Shown: positions 1 through 6,799 of the stretch, in pieces
Position numbering within the stretch: the stretch's first letter is position 1
How the letters are laid out: each line of letters opens with the position of its first letter
NCBI GenBank assembly: GCA_905233335.1
Contig: CAJOED010000056.1
Location: 1-10,015 of the forward strand
Reading direction: 5' to 3'
Length of the DNA: 10,015 nucleotides
Source: an uncultured Synergistales bacterium
Lineage (GTDB): Bacteria; Synergistota; Synergistia; Synergistales; Aminobacteriaceae
Made by a program: the position numbers and the translations under genes
Notes under the pieces: model-generated
What the model saw: the letters and a program-made list of their open reading frames with translations, nothing else
What the model was told of the DNA's origin: nothing
The model's database searches: none

Positions 1-247
1 CCAACTAGTTGATAGGATACGAGCACCTCCACCAGCGCATTACTGCTTTAACCCGTAGGCCTATGGGGTATTAGCAGCCGTTTCCAGCTGTTGTCCCCCT
101 CTGATGGACAGCTTCTCATATATTACTCACCAGTCCGCTGCTCCGTAAGTCCTTCCGTGTCTCCACTTCCGTCCTCCGTCGCTCAACTTGCATGTGTTAC
201 GCACGCCGCCAGCGTTTATCCTGAGCCAGGATCAAACTCTCAGTTGA
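1..247 (-). rRNA. rrs: 16S ribosomal RNA, 5' portion (partial, runs off left edge)
   Basis: The reverse complement contains the near-universal bacterial 16S start AGAGTTTGATCCTGGCTCAG at 221-240, followed by the conserved CGCTGGCGGCGTGC and AACACATGCAAG blocks, GTGAGTAA, and CTGCTAATACC. By E. coli numbering the window holds roughly positions 1 to 250. The 5' end at about 247 is estimated from the usual seven or so bases before the AGAGTTTGATC motif. The remaining gene lies to the left of the window. Some conserved stretches are atypical: GTGAGTAATATATGAG replaces the common GTGAGTAACGCGTGAG. This could help place the organism once the whole gene is available. A phylum cannot be assigned safely from this fragment. 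Confidence 0.97.
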
Positions 248-426
248 AATTTGTGAGATTTCTGATTCTTGGCTTTTATAATCGCAAAACAAAAACTTAC
301 ATCTCATCTGTAAATTATCTCTGTCAATTTACTCGGAATATTCTTATTAACTTGCTAACTTCCGCTGTTGTCTTGTTTCTCGGCTCTTCTCTTTCTCTTG
401 AGCGTTTGCCTCTCTCAAGCGCAACG
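248..426 (-). other. 16S rRNA leader region
   Basis: This is the transcribed spacer between the inferred rRNA transcription start (about 426) and the mature 16S 5' end. I see no reading frame worth calling. An inverted repeat, CTTGAG at 414-419 and CTCAAG at 397-402 as read on the minus strand, could form a 6-bp hairpin with an 11-nt loop. A purine-rich stretch follows it. I found no confident boxA antitermination signal or RNase III stem, whose partner would lie beyond the window. Confidence 0.5.
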
Positions 427-432
427 AGTGAA

Positions 433-460
433 ATTATACGCCCCTTTTTCAGAATGTCAA
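433..460 (-). promoter_or_regulatory. Strong rRNA promoter (perfect -35 and -10)
   Basis: On the minus strand there is TTGACA (455-460), a 16-bp spacer, then TATAAT (433-438), with both boxes matching the sigma-70 consensus exactly. An A/T tract at 468-479 sits about 42-53 bases upstream of the expected start (about 426), where an UP element would be. The TGA stop of the upstream glycosyltransferase gene (457-459) lies inside the -35 box, so promoter and coding sequence share bases. Position, strength and orientation all point to the 16S rRNA operon promoter. Confidence 0.85.
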
Positions 461-1391
461 CACCCCGAAAAATTTTTTTCTTTCCTGTATGCCCTCTTGC
501 CCATTTTGTTCCCCAGCAATCGCGCAACACAATCAAACCCGAAACGCACAAACGACAACACTTGGCCGCGCTTCAGGAGTTCGCGAGATACATACTTCAC
601 GAGCTTCATTCCTTCCGTCTCCTGCGATGCTCCGCAAAATATTTCTTTGTGTTTCTCCGTCTCGTAGCCCGTCAGAAAGTTCCGCCTGTATTGCTGCCGT
701 AACGTAAAGTTGTGCGAATGTATCACTCTCGCTTCAGGGACGTACGCAATCTTGTAGCCGCCGTTTATCGCCCGTGCCGCAAACAAAAAATCCTCCGCCG
801 TCATTATCGGGAAGTCAAAGCCGCCGAGCTTCTCGTAAATATCCCTACTGTACGCACAGCAGCAGTCAGACGTGAAGAAGGTCTTTACGCCGAGTTCGGA
901 AATGTCGGACGCTGAACGTATACGGGGCTTGTCGGGGTAGTTGAAGTTTCGCACGAGCTTCTCGAACGGTGAGGCATCGTCGCGGGGAACTTGTCGGCCA
1001 GTAGAGATTGCTATTCTCTCGTCGTCGGCAAAGGGTGCAAGCAGTCTCTCAACAAAATATTCGTCGGCAGGAATTGCGTCCTGCGTTATGAAAATGACGT
1101 AATCGCCGGTGCTCTCCCTCAACGCAAAATCTCTCGTGCGTCCGTGATCAAATTCTGCGCGCTTCACCGTGAGGATTTTCACGTCTGGATGTTGTGAAGC
1201 TAGTTCTATTGTACGGTCGTCGGATTCAGAATCTACTATTATGATTTCGTGCAGGGGTAGGGTCTGTTTGTGCAGTATGTCGAAGAGTGATGGAAGGAAT
1301 TTTTCAGCGTTCAGTGTCGGGACAATAAGTGAGCCGTGAGCCGTGAGCCGTGAGCCGTGAGCCGTGAGCCATTATACTCAAACAAATTCAT
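457..1391 (-). CDS. Family 2 glycosyltransferase (rhamnosyltransferase-like), phase-variable, currently out of frame
   Basis: The conserved domain starts at base 1329 and runs 290 residues to the TGA at 457-459. It looks like a GT-A nucleotide-sugar transferase of the rhamnosyltransferase type. Counting from base 1329: IVPTLNAEKFLPSL (2-15), IIIVDSESDDRT nucleotide-binding strand (29-40), FDHGRTRDFAL (60-70), TQDAIPAD in the metal-binding DXD position (82-89), an EDF element (179-181) and VIHSHNFT (202-209). Such enzymes add sugars to LPS, capsule or other surface glycans at the inner face of the membrane. The credible start is ATG at 1389-1391, nine bases after AAAGGAGG and behind a TTGACA promoter. 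Six 7-bp repeats (1329-1370) lie between that ATG and the domain. Six copies put the ATG out of frame, and translation stops after 26 codons at 1311-1313. The domain's own frame meets TAA at 1372-1374. Four or seven copies would give 306 or 313 residues. The downstream frame is undamaged, so this is a switched-off gene rather than a decayed one. Confidence 0.82.
1329..1370 (-). repeat. Heptanucleotide tandem repeat, six perfect copies, inside 5' end of glycosyltransferase gene
   Basis: On the plus strand the unit is GTGAGCC (GGCTCAC in the coding sense), repeated six times without a mismatch. Three units (21 nt) encode a seven-residue period, GSRLTAH, so the tract can be translated in the gene's sense strand without making a stop. 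Because 7 leaves remainder 1 on division by 3, each gain or loss of a unit moves the downstream frame. Relative to ATG 1391 the glycosyltransferase is in frame with 1, 4 or 7 copies. Relative to the ATG at 1372, which abuts the tract but lacks a ribosome site, it is in frame with 2, 5 or 8. Slipped-strand mispairing is the known mechanism at such tracts. Confidence 0.95.
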
Positions 1392-1400
1392 GTGCGTCAA

Positions 1401-1448
1401 CCTCCTTTATTGATGATTTTATTGTGTCATAGAAATTCTTTCTGTCAA
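1401..1448 (-). promoter_or_regulatory. Promoter and ribosome site of the glycosyltransferase gene
   Basis: On the minus strand there is TTGACA (1443-1448), a 16-bp spacer and CACAAT (1421-1426, four of six matches). The expected start is near 1414. AAAGGAGG (1401-1408) follows, then nine bases and ATG at 1389-1391. The compact promoter-SD-ATG set is what fixes 1391 as the intended start and shows that the gene is out of frame. Confidence 0.65.
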
Positions 1449-1464
1449 CTTTTACAGATATAAT
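1436..1464 (+). promoter_or_regulatory. Candidate promoter for the DUF4160-DUF2442 pair
   Basis: TATAAT at 1459-1464 is a perfect -10 box, 28 bases before the ATG at 1492. A -35 box 17 bases upstream (1436-1441, TTCTTT) is poor. The -10 box lies next to the divergent TTGACA at 1443-1448, so the two promoters overlap back to back and could compete. This is inferred from box matches only. Confidence 0.4.
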
Positions 1465-1491
1465 AAAAAAAATAATTCAGGGAGGAAAATT

Positions 1492-1752
1492 ATGCCGACA
1501 ATATCAATGTTTCTTGGAATAATAATAAGAATGTTCAACACGAACGAACACAACCCGCCGCACTTCCACGCATATTATCAGGGCTGTGAGGCTGTATTCG
1601 ACATGGACGGCGAAATCATTGACGGAGATTTTCCGAAGCGTCAGACAAAATTCGTAGCAGCATGGGCAGAACTTCACCGTGATGAGCTTCTTGCAAACTG
1701 GGAGCTTGCACAGGACAATCAGCCGCTGTATAAGATTGAGCCTCTGCGTTAA
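1492..1752 (+). CDS. DUF4160 domain protein
   Basis: This 86-residue protein matches the DUF4160 family across its length. It has the opening PTISMFLGIIIRMF, then NEHNPPHFHAYY (residues 18-29), which is the family's histidine-rich core, and ends with WAELHRDELLANWELA and KIEPL. AGGGAGG at 1479-1485, six bases before the ATG, supports the start. The family has no established biochemical role that I can state with certainty. The genes are small, occur in many bacteria, and are often next to a DUF2442 gene, as here (five-base gap). A toxin-antitoxin-like or accessory role has to be treated as speculation. The divergent neighbour is the phase-variable glycosyltransferase, with no evident functional link. 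Confidence 0.9.
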   Translation: MPTISMFLGIIIRMFNTNEHNPPHFHAYYQGCEAVFDMDGEIIDGDFPKRQTKFVAAWAELHRDELLANWELAQDNQPLYKIEPLR

Positions 1753-1757
1753 GTGTC

Positions 1758-2021
1758 ATGAAGAGCAAGAATCCCGCGTGGGTCGTCAAAGAAGCACAGC
1801 CGCACGAAGACTACACGATCACGCTCAAGTTTCAGGACGGAAGCACAAGACTCTATGATGCCCGGCCGCTGCTTGAACTTCCCATATATGAGCCGCTGAA
1901 AAATCCCGGCTTCTTCATGCTGGCAAGAGTCGATTGCAGTACAGTAATATGGAATGATGAGATCGATATTGCCCCCGAACACTTATACGAGGCAGGCAAA
2001 ATAATTCATGACGGAGCGTAA
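1758..2021 (+). CDS. DUF2442 domain protein
   Basis: This 87-residue protein has the DUF2442 pattern. A short leading strand is followed by YTITLKFQDGSTRLYDARPLL (residues about 19-39), then YEPLKNPGFFMLARVD, then the typical WNDEIDIAPEHLYE near the C terminus. It starts five bases after the DUF4160 stop and has no clear Shine-Dalgarno sequence of its own, which suggests translational coupling to DUF4160. Known DUF2442 proteins are small and of unresolved function; some carry an added DNA-binding domain, but none is visible here. The infC promoter begins four bases after its stop codon. Confidence 0.88.
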   Translation: MKSKNPAWVVKEAQPHEDYTITLKFQDGSTRLYDARPLLELPIYEPLKNPGFFMLARVDCSTVIWNDEIDIAPEHLYEAGKIIHDGA

Positions 2022-2024
2022 CAA

Positions 2025-2053
2025 TTGCGTTTGAGTTCGTTGTGTGTTATATT
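2025..2053 (+). promoter_or_regulatory. Candidate promoter of the infC operon
   Basis: TTGCGT (2025-2030), a 17-bp spacer and TATATT (2048-2053, five of six) lie right after the DUF2442 stop. The predicted start near 2060 gives a leader of about 150 nt before infC, long enough to hold the attenuator at 2130-2170. I saw no better promoter between DUF2442 and infC. Confidence 0.5.
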
Positions 2054-2129
2054 TCGTCCGGCTCTCCTGAACGGCCAAGTGCTGTCGGGGAACTAAGAAG
2101 CCATAACTCTGAAATCATACGCATATAAC

Positions 2130-2170
2130 ATCAGGGTAGGTTTCACGCAATGAGCCGCCCTGATTTTTTT
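2130..2170 (+). terminator. Intrinsic terminator in the infC leader (attenuator)
   Basis: ATCAGGG (2130-2136) pairs with CCCTGAT (2158-2164). Inside this, GGTTTCA can pair with TGAGCC around a CGCAA loop, leaving one bulge and a small internal loop. Seven T residues (2164-2170) follow at once. This is a full Rho-independent terminator 40 bases before the infC start, in the direction of the operon, with no gene ending just upstream. Placement inside the leader suggests control by premature termination. In Bacillus subtilis the infC-rpmI-rplT leader is attenuated by ribosomal protein L20, and a similar scheme is likely here. No uninterrupted Phe-rich leader peptide is visible, so classic peptide attenuation is less likely. 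Confidence 0.8.
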
Positions 2171-2210
2171 ATGCAACGCTGCGGCAGAAAATCGGAAGGA
2201 GGAGGAATTA

Positions 2211-2774
2211 TTGCCCGGCAATGAAGAGAATGCCCCTCGCGTCAATAACGAAATCACTACATCACAAGTCCTGTTAGTTGATGAGAACGGGGTAAAAGTA
2301 GGAATTATCAGCACAATAGAAGCCATACGCATGGCACACGAGCAGTCTTTGGATCTCGTAGAAGTTGCACCGTTAGCACAGCCGCCTGTATGCCGCATAA
2401 TGGACTACGGGAAATACCGCTACCAGCTTCAGAAGAAGGAAAAAGACGCACGCAAGAAACAAAAAGTGCAGGAACTCAAAGAAATCAAGATGCGCCCGAA
2501 AATTGATGATCATGATTTCGACTTCAAGACGAAGGCAGTCCGGCAGTTTCTTGAGAAGGGGCATCGCGTAAAAGTCTCTGTGTTTTTCAGGGGCAGGGAA
2601 ATGTCATTTTTGGACAGGGGCGAGGAAGTATTGAACCGGGTCATGGCAGAATGCGAAGATGTCGGTAAATGCGAATCCAAGCCGATTATGGAGGGACGTT
2701 ACATGAGGCTGCTGCTCACACCTCAGACTAACAGTCCTGCACCGAAACAGCCAGCAAAACCGAAAGGAGAATAA
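2211..2774 (+). CDS. infC: Translation initiation factor IF-3
   Basis: IF-3 binds the 30S subunit, checks start codon-anticodon pairing and keeps 30S and 50S apart. The 187 residues cover both domains. The N domain runs from VNNEI (11-15) to the signature CRIMDYGKYRY (61-71). A lysine-rich linker helix (72-90) follows. The C domain begins at EIKMRPKIDDHDFDFK (91-106) and carries the FFRGREMSF segment (125-133). A short Pro/Lys-rich tail ends the protein. The start is TTG, chosen because GGAGGAGG precedes it at standard spacing and the IF-3 homology begins soon after. A non-ATG start is common for infC and is the basis of its autoregulation in E. coli, where the codon is ATT. First gene of the operon, followed eight bases later by rpmI. 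Confidence 0.97.
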   Translation: MPGNEENAPRVNNEITTSQVLLVDENGVKVGIISTIEAIRMAHEQSLDLVEVAPLAQPPVCRIMDYGKYRYQLQKKEKDARKKQKVQELKEIKMRPKIDDHDFDFKTKAVRQFLEKGHRVKVSVFFRGREMSFLDRGEEVLNRVMAECEDVGKCESKPIMEGRYMRLLLTPQTNSPAPKQPAKPKGE

Positions 2775-2782
2775 TTCACAAA

Positions 2783-2986
2783 ATGGCAAAACAGAAATTG
2801 AAATCACATTCAGGAGCAAAGAAACGATTTTTCAAGACAGCAGGCGGGAAATTCGCATACAGGAAATGCAGCAGGTCTCACATTCTCGTACACAAGAAGC
2901 CCGCAAGATTGAGAAGACTCCGCGCAACGGGTTATGTTGATGATACGCTTGCAGGACAGATGAAGCACCTTCTTCCGTATGACTAG
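2783..2986 (+). CDS. rpmI: Large subunit ribosomal protein L35
   Basis: This 67-residue, very basic protein has the standard L35 layout: MAKQKLKSHSGAKKRFF at the N terminus, TAGGKFAYRK in the middle, then HILVHKKPARLRRLR and a short C terminus with MKHLLPY. L35 is a small protein of the 50S subunit. Length is normal for the family. AAAGGAG within the last codons of infC serves as the ribosome site. It is second in the infC-rpmI-rplT set, the near-universal order in bacteria, with 16 bases to rplT. Confidence 0.97.
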   Translation: MAKQKLKSHSGAKKRFFKTAGGKFAYRKCSRSHILVHKKPARLRRLRATGYVDDTLAGQMKHLLPYD

Positions 2987-3002
2987 AAAGGACTGATGTA
3001 TT

Positions 3003-3353
3003 ATGAGAATTAAGGGATCTTCACAGAGCAACCAGAAGCGCAGAAAGTTATTCAAGCTCACGAAAGGCTACTGGGGACAGCGCAAGAATGTTTACCGCAG
3101 GGCACGCGAGGCATACTTGGCGGCATTGTCGCGGGCATATACTGACAGGAAACGCAAGAAGAGAGATTTCCGCCGTCTGTGGATTACGAGAATCAGCGCG
3201 GCAGTCAGGGCGGAAGGCATGAGCTACAGCGTGTTCATGAACGGCCTCAAGAAGTCAGGAATTACGATGAACCGCAAAATGTTATCCGAACTCGCAATAC
3301 ATGACGCGGCAGCATTCCGTGAGCTTGTCGAAAAAGTGAAGGCCATGAAGTAA
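3003..3353 (+). CDS. rplT: Large subunit ribosomal protein L20
   Basis: L20 binds 23S rRNA early in 50S assembly and, in several bacteria, represses its own operon by binding the leader mRNA. The 116 residues show the long basic N-terminal helix region (RRKLFKLTKGYWGQRKNVYR, about 13-32), the KRDFRRLWITRISAA segment and the C-terminal globular part with YSVFMNGLKKSGI and NRKMLSELA. AAAGGA at 2987-2992 precedes the ATG by ten bases. The TAA stop shares its last base with the ATG of pheS, so the two are translationally coupled. Confidence 0.97.
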   Translation: MRIKGSSQSNQKRRKLFKLTKGYWGQRKNVYRRAREAYLAALSRAYTDRKRKKRDFRRLWITRISAAVRAEGMSYSVFMNGLKKSGITMNRKMLSELAIHDAAAFRELVEKVKAMK

Positions 3354-4402
3354 TGCCGGAAGGTTTGAATATTAATGCAGTGAGGGCTTCATTCTTTGAG
3401 GCTCTCAACTCCTCAAAAACTCTTCAGGAACTCGACGACTTACGAATAAAATACACCGGCAAAAAAGGAGATCTCACGCTGTTATTAAGGTCTCTCGGAA
3501 AACTTCCCAAAGAAGAACGCAAAGATGCAGGACAAGAACTTAACGCCTTACGCGACGAAATAGAATTACAGCTCGAACAGACCGGGAAAAAGATACGCGA
3601 CTCCGAAAACGAACAGCAGGAAATACATGAACGCATTGACGTAACACTCCCTGAACGCGGCAGGACCTGCGGAGCATTCCACCCGGTAATACAGACGATG
3701 CACGAGATAGCGAACATCATGCAGGGCTTGGGATATTCTGTTGCTACTGGGCCGGAAAAAGAAGAGGAGTTCTACAACTTTGAGTGCCTCAATATGCCCT
3801 CATGGCACCCCGCGCGCGATATGCAGGACACGTTCTACTTCCCCGATGGTACGCTTTTACGCACACACACTTCACCCGTACAGATCCGGGCAATGCTACA
3901 GTATGGAGCACCTTTGAGGATAGTGTGTCCGGGAAAAGTATACAGGAGAGACAACGACACAACACATTCGCCGATGTTCAACCAGATGGAAGGCTTGCTG
4001 GTGGATAAGGACGTGCCTTTCAGCGTCATGAAGGGAACGTTGACGGAGATGCTGAATGCGTTTTTCGGGCGGAGTCTGAAGTCAAGATTTCGGGCGAGCT
4101 ATTTCCCGTTCACGGAGACGAGCATGGAGCTTGATATTGAGTGCGTAGAGTGTTCCGGGCATGATGAGCATTGCAGAGTGTGTCATGGTACAGGATGGCT
4201 TGAAGTTGCCGGCATGGGCATGGTACACCCGAATGTTATACGCGCGGGAAAAATTGACCCCGACGAGTACAACGGATTCGCGTTCGGTATCGGCCTCGAC
4301 AGAATGGCTATGCTCAAATACGGAATAGGGGACTTGCGGCTGTTGTTCGACGGCAATATTTCTTACTTCATGTCAGGTTTCGGAGGTGCGGCAAAATGTT
4401 AG
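3353..4402 (+). CDS. pheS: Phenylalanyl-tRNA synthetase alpha subunit
   Basis: The catalytic subunit of the alpha2-beta2 enzyme that charges tRNA(Phe) with phenylalanine using ATP. The 349 residues show an N-terminal coiled coil that contacts tRNA (about 1-95) and the class II core. The core has a motif 1 region with FHPVIQTMHEIANIM (109-123) and MPSWHPARDMQDTF (148-161), a motif 2 loop RIVCPGKVYRRDNDTTHSP (189-207), and motif 3 GFAFGIGLDRMAML (308-321). Cysteines 264, 267, 274 and 277 form a CxxC-CxxC pair often seen in bacterial PheS. The last ten or so residues (MSGFGGAAKC) extend slightly beyond the usual end and are encoded where the gene runs into pheT. Overlaps rplT by one base and pheT by seven. 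Confidence 0.97.
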   Translation: MPEGLNINAVRASFFEALNSSKTLQELDDLRIKYTGKKGDLTLLLRSLGKLPKEERKDAGQELNALRDEIELQLEQTGKKIRDSENEQQEIHERIDVTLPERGRTCGAFHPVIQTMHEIANIMQGLGYSVATGPEKEEEFYNFECLNMPSWHPARDMQDTFYFPDGTLLRTHTSPVQIRAMLQYGAPLRIVCPGKVYRRDNDTTHSPMFNQMEGLLVDKDVPFSVMKGTLTEMLNAFFGRSLKSRFRASYFPFTETSMELDIECVECSGHDEHCRVCHGTGWLEVAGMGMVHPNVIRAGKIDPDEYNGFAFGIGLDRMAMLKYGIGDLRLLFDGNISYFMSGFGGAAKC

Positions 4403-6798
4403 TGTCATGGGAATTACTCAAGAACTTTATCGACATTGAACCTATAGACCTCACGCCTGAAGAATTAGCAGAACGCCTCACGTTTTCGGGGTCGGAAGTT
4501 GAAGGCATAACGTACACTGCCGGGAAAATGCGCGGGATTGTTGCGGCACGTATTGACGCTCTCGAACAGCACCCGGAAGAACGCAAATACTCAATCGCAC
4601 ACCTCAACACGGGAACGGGCGAACACGTCTGCATTACCAGCGCGCACAACATGAAGGCAGGAGATATGGTCTTCTATGCGGGAGAAGGAGCAGTACTCCC
4701 TGACGGCACAGAAATGGGTACACGCGATTTTGCGGGAGTAAAGAGTTACGGCATGATGTTATCGGCGGAGGAGCTTGGGCTTCATGATGTCGACGATCCG
4801 TCCGGGCTTCTCATTCTCCCGAAAGACGCAAGGCCGGGTGATAATGCTGCAAGTTTGTATCATGTCGGTGATGTCATTTTCGACGTGTCAATCACTCCGA
4901 ACAGGGGAGATCTTTTGAGCATTCTCGGAATGGCACGGGAAATTCGCGGCTTGTACCCAAAGTCAATGCTGAAAGTTCCCGAATGGATGAGGCCGCTGAA
5001 ACAGGACAAAGAATGGTGCGAAAATTTCGGCTCTATCTCACTTCCGGACAAAGGCTGTCTGTGCTATCGTCTTGGCCTGGCTACCGGCGCAAAAATGGCT
5101 CAATCACCCCTCACCGCAAAAATAGACCTCGCTCACTTGGGAATGCGTCCCATAGTCAACGCCGTAGATGTTACGAACTACATAATGCTTATGCTCGGAC
5201 AACCACTTCATGCATTCGACCTGAATACACTGCCGGAACGTGAAATCACCGTAAGGGCGGCTCATACGGGAGAACACATGATGACGCTTGACGGAAAAGA
5301 CCGGGCACTCACAGAACGCGATATGCTCATCACCAGCGGCGGCGAGGCTATAGCTCTTGCGGGCGTTATGGGCGGTGAACAGACCGGCATCAACGACGAC
5401 ACCAGCACAATCGTAATAGAAAGCGCGTGCTTCTCACCAGTAAGAGTCGGGCACACATCGAGGCGGCTCGGCATAAACTCGGAAGCAGCATTCAGGTTTT
5501 CGCGGACTGTCGACCCGGCTTTGAGCAGGACGGCACTAATGGCAGCTACTACGTTAATGCGGGACTGGTGCGGGGCAGTTGTCGACTACAAGCCGTTATC
5601 AGCCGAAAACGAAACGTATACTCCCAAGCCCGTAAAGCTCACTCGCAAAAAGCTCTCTACATATCTATCATGGGACAACATGAACGAGGCCGCAAAAATT
5701 CTTGACGGTTTCGGGATTGTCAGCGTCGGTGAAAATGAATTTATGCCCCCGACGTGGAGACCTGACATTACGATAGAAGAAGATCTCATAGAGGAAATCG
5801 GACGTTTCCGCGGCTACAATGACACGCCCGACAAGTTACCCGGTGAAATGCCGAGACGCGCGGACATAGGGTCATCAATGGAGCTTGCGAGCTTCATACG
5901 GAAATCACTCATGGCACGAGGTTATACTGAAGTCGTAACGTATAGTTTCCTCCCTGAAGATTTCCCCGAAAAGTTACGGCTCTCACCTGACGACATACGC
6001 GCAAAGACTCTCACCCTCGCTAACCCGATAAGCCGCGACCAGATGGCTATGCGCACGACGTTACTGCCCGGTCTGCTGATGGGACTGCGTACGGCGATTG
6101 CTTCAGGTTGGCGCGAACCCGTGAGGATTTTTGAGCAGGGAAAAATTTTCCTGAAAGATGACGAGCATGAACACATAGAGCCGGATCACGCTGCGGCAAT
6201 TCTCTATAACGGGAGCGATACACGTTCGCCGTCGGGAAATCGCACGGAGGACTTCTACAGCGTCAAAGCAGACGTTGAAGCGTTAATCACCGCGCGGGGA
6301 TATGAGGCTGTATTCGTTGCGGGACATGAGCCTTTCACGCACGCAGGACAGACAGCAAATGTTTTTGTCGGCGGAAAGAATATAGGTTACGTAGCACGCT
6401 TGAAGCCAGCTATCGAACAGGAGCTTGATGTTTCGGGAGTGTATGTTTTCGAGCTTGATGTTTCGGGACTCGAGCAGGCCAAGAAACCCGAATTTACCCC
6501 GGCGAGTTCGTTCCCCGCATCGTTCCGCGATATTTCCCTGCTGGTATCAATCGACAAGAGCAACGATAACGTCATGAAGGACATCCGCGAATGTGTGAGT
6601 TCTGACGGCGAAATTACTCTTGAGGGATTGAGGCTGTTTGATGTCTATGTCGGCAAGGGTATCCCGGAAGGTTTCAGGAGCCTGGCGTACTCGTTGAGCT
6701 ACCGTTCACACACAAGGACGCTCAAAGACGAGGAAGTAGAAGCGATACATAATAATGTCCGTGAAAGCCTGAAACAGAAAGGCTATGTCATTCGTTAG
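4396..6798 (+). CDS. pheT: Phenylalanyl-tRNA synthetase beta subunit
   Basis: The beta subunit holds tRNA-binding and editing functions of the heterotetramer. At 800 residues it is of normal bacterial length. Domains in order: an EMAP-like tRNA-binding domain (about 40-150, with KSYGMMLSAEELGL at 116-129); the B3/B4 editing domain (about 210-400, including RPIVNAVDVTNYIMLMLGQP at 251-270 and LAGVMGGE at 321-328); B5 (about 405-480, with WRPDITIEEDLIEEIGR at 454-470); the catalytic-like core (to about 695); and the C-terminal anticodon-binding FDX-ACB domain (about 705-800, FPASFRDISLLV at 706-717 to the end). The ATG lies in the last codons of pheS (seven-base overlap), which implies coupled translation in equal amounts. 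Its stop is followed by a decayed duplicate of its own 3' end. Confidence 0.97.
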   Translation: MLVSWELLKNFIDIEPIDLTPEELAERLTFSGSEVEGITYTAGKMRGIVAARIDALEQHPEERKYSIAHLNTGTGEHVCITSAHNMKAGDMVFYAGEGAVLPDGTEMGTRDFAGVKSYGMMLSAEELGLHDVDDPSGLLILPKDARPGDNAASLYHVGDVIFDVSITPNRGDLLSILGMAREIRGLYPKSMLKVPEWMRPLKQDKEWCENFGSISLPDKGCLCYRLGLATGAKMAQSPLTAKIDLAHLGMRPIVNAVDVTNYIMLMLGQPLHAFDLNTLPEREITVRAAHTGEHMMTLDGKDRALTERDMLITSGGEAIALAGVMGGEQTGINDDTSTIVIESACFSPVRVGHTSRRLGINSEAAFRFSRTVDPALSRTALMAATTLMRDWCGAVVDYKPLSAENETYTPKPVKLTRKKLSTYLSWDNMNEAAKILDGFGIVSVGENEFMPPTWRPDITIEEDLIEEIGRFRGYNDTPDKLPGEMPRRADIGSSMELASFIRKSLMARGYTEVVTYSFLPEDFPEKLRLSPDDIRAKTLTLANPISRDQMAMRTTLLPGLLMGLRTAIASGWREPVRIFEQGKIFLKDDEHEHIEPDHAAAILYNGSDTRSPSGNRTEDFYSVKADVEALITARGYEAVFVAGHEPFTHAGQTANVFVGGKNIGYVARLKPAIEQELDVSGVYVFELDVSGLEQAKKPEFTPASSFPASFRDISLLVSIDKSNDNVMKDIRECVSSDGEITLEGLRLFDVYVGKGIPEGFRSLAYSLSYRSHTRTLKDEEVEAIHNNVRESLKQKGYVIR

Positions 6799-6799
6799 C

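Noticed and set aside
284..327. A second rRNA promoter with TTGACA at 322-327 (minus strand)
   Set aside because: The -35 box is perfect, but no acceptable -10 box lies 16-18 bases downstream.
91..702. A 203-codon plus-strand reading frame across the 16S gene and the end of the glycosyltransferase
   Set aside because: It is antisense to rRNA and to a recognisable gene, has no family resemblance and a composition typical of chance frames.
457..1182. GTG at 1180-1182 as the start of the glycosyltransferase, giving 241 residues
   Set aside because: It would cut off the first nucleotide-binding strand (IVPTLN and IIIVDSESDD), which is encoded in frame upstream to base 1329. There is no ribosome site before it.
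1311..1372. ATG at 1370-1372, directly before the repeat, as glycosyltransferase start
   Set aside because: No Shine-Dalgarno sequence lies before it, and with six copies it is also out of frame with the domain. The upstream ATG at 1391 has AAAGGAGG and a promoter.
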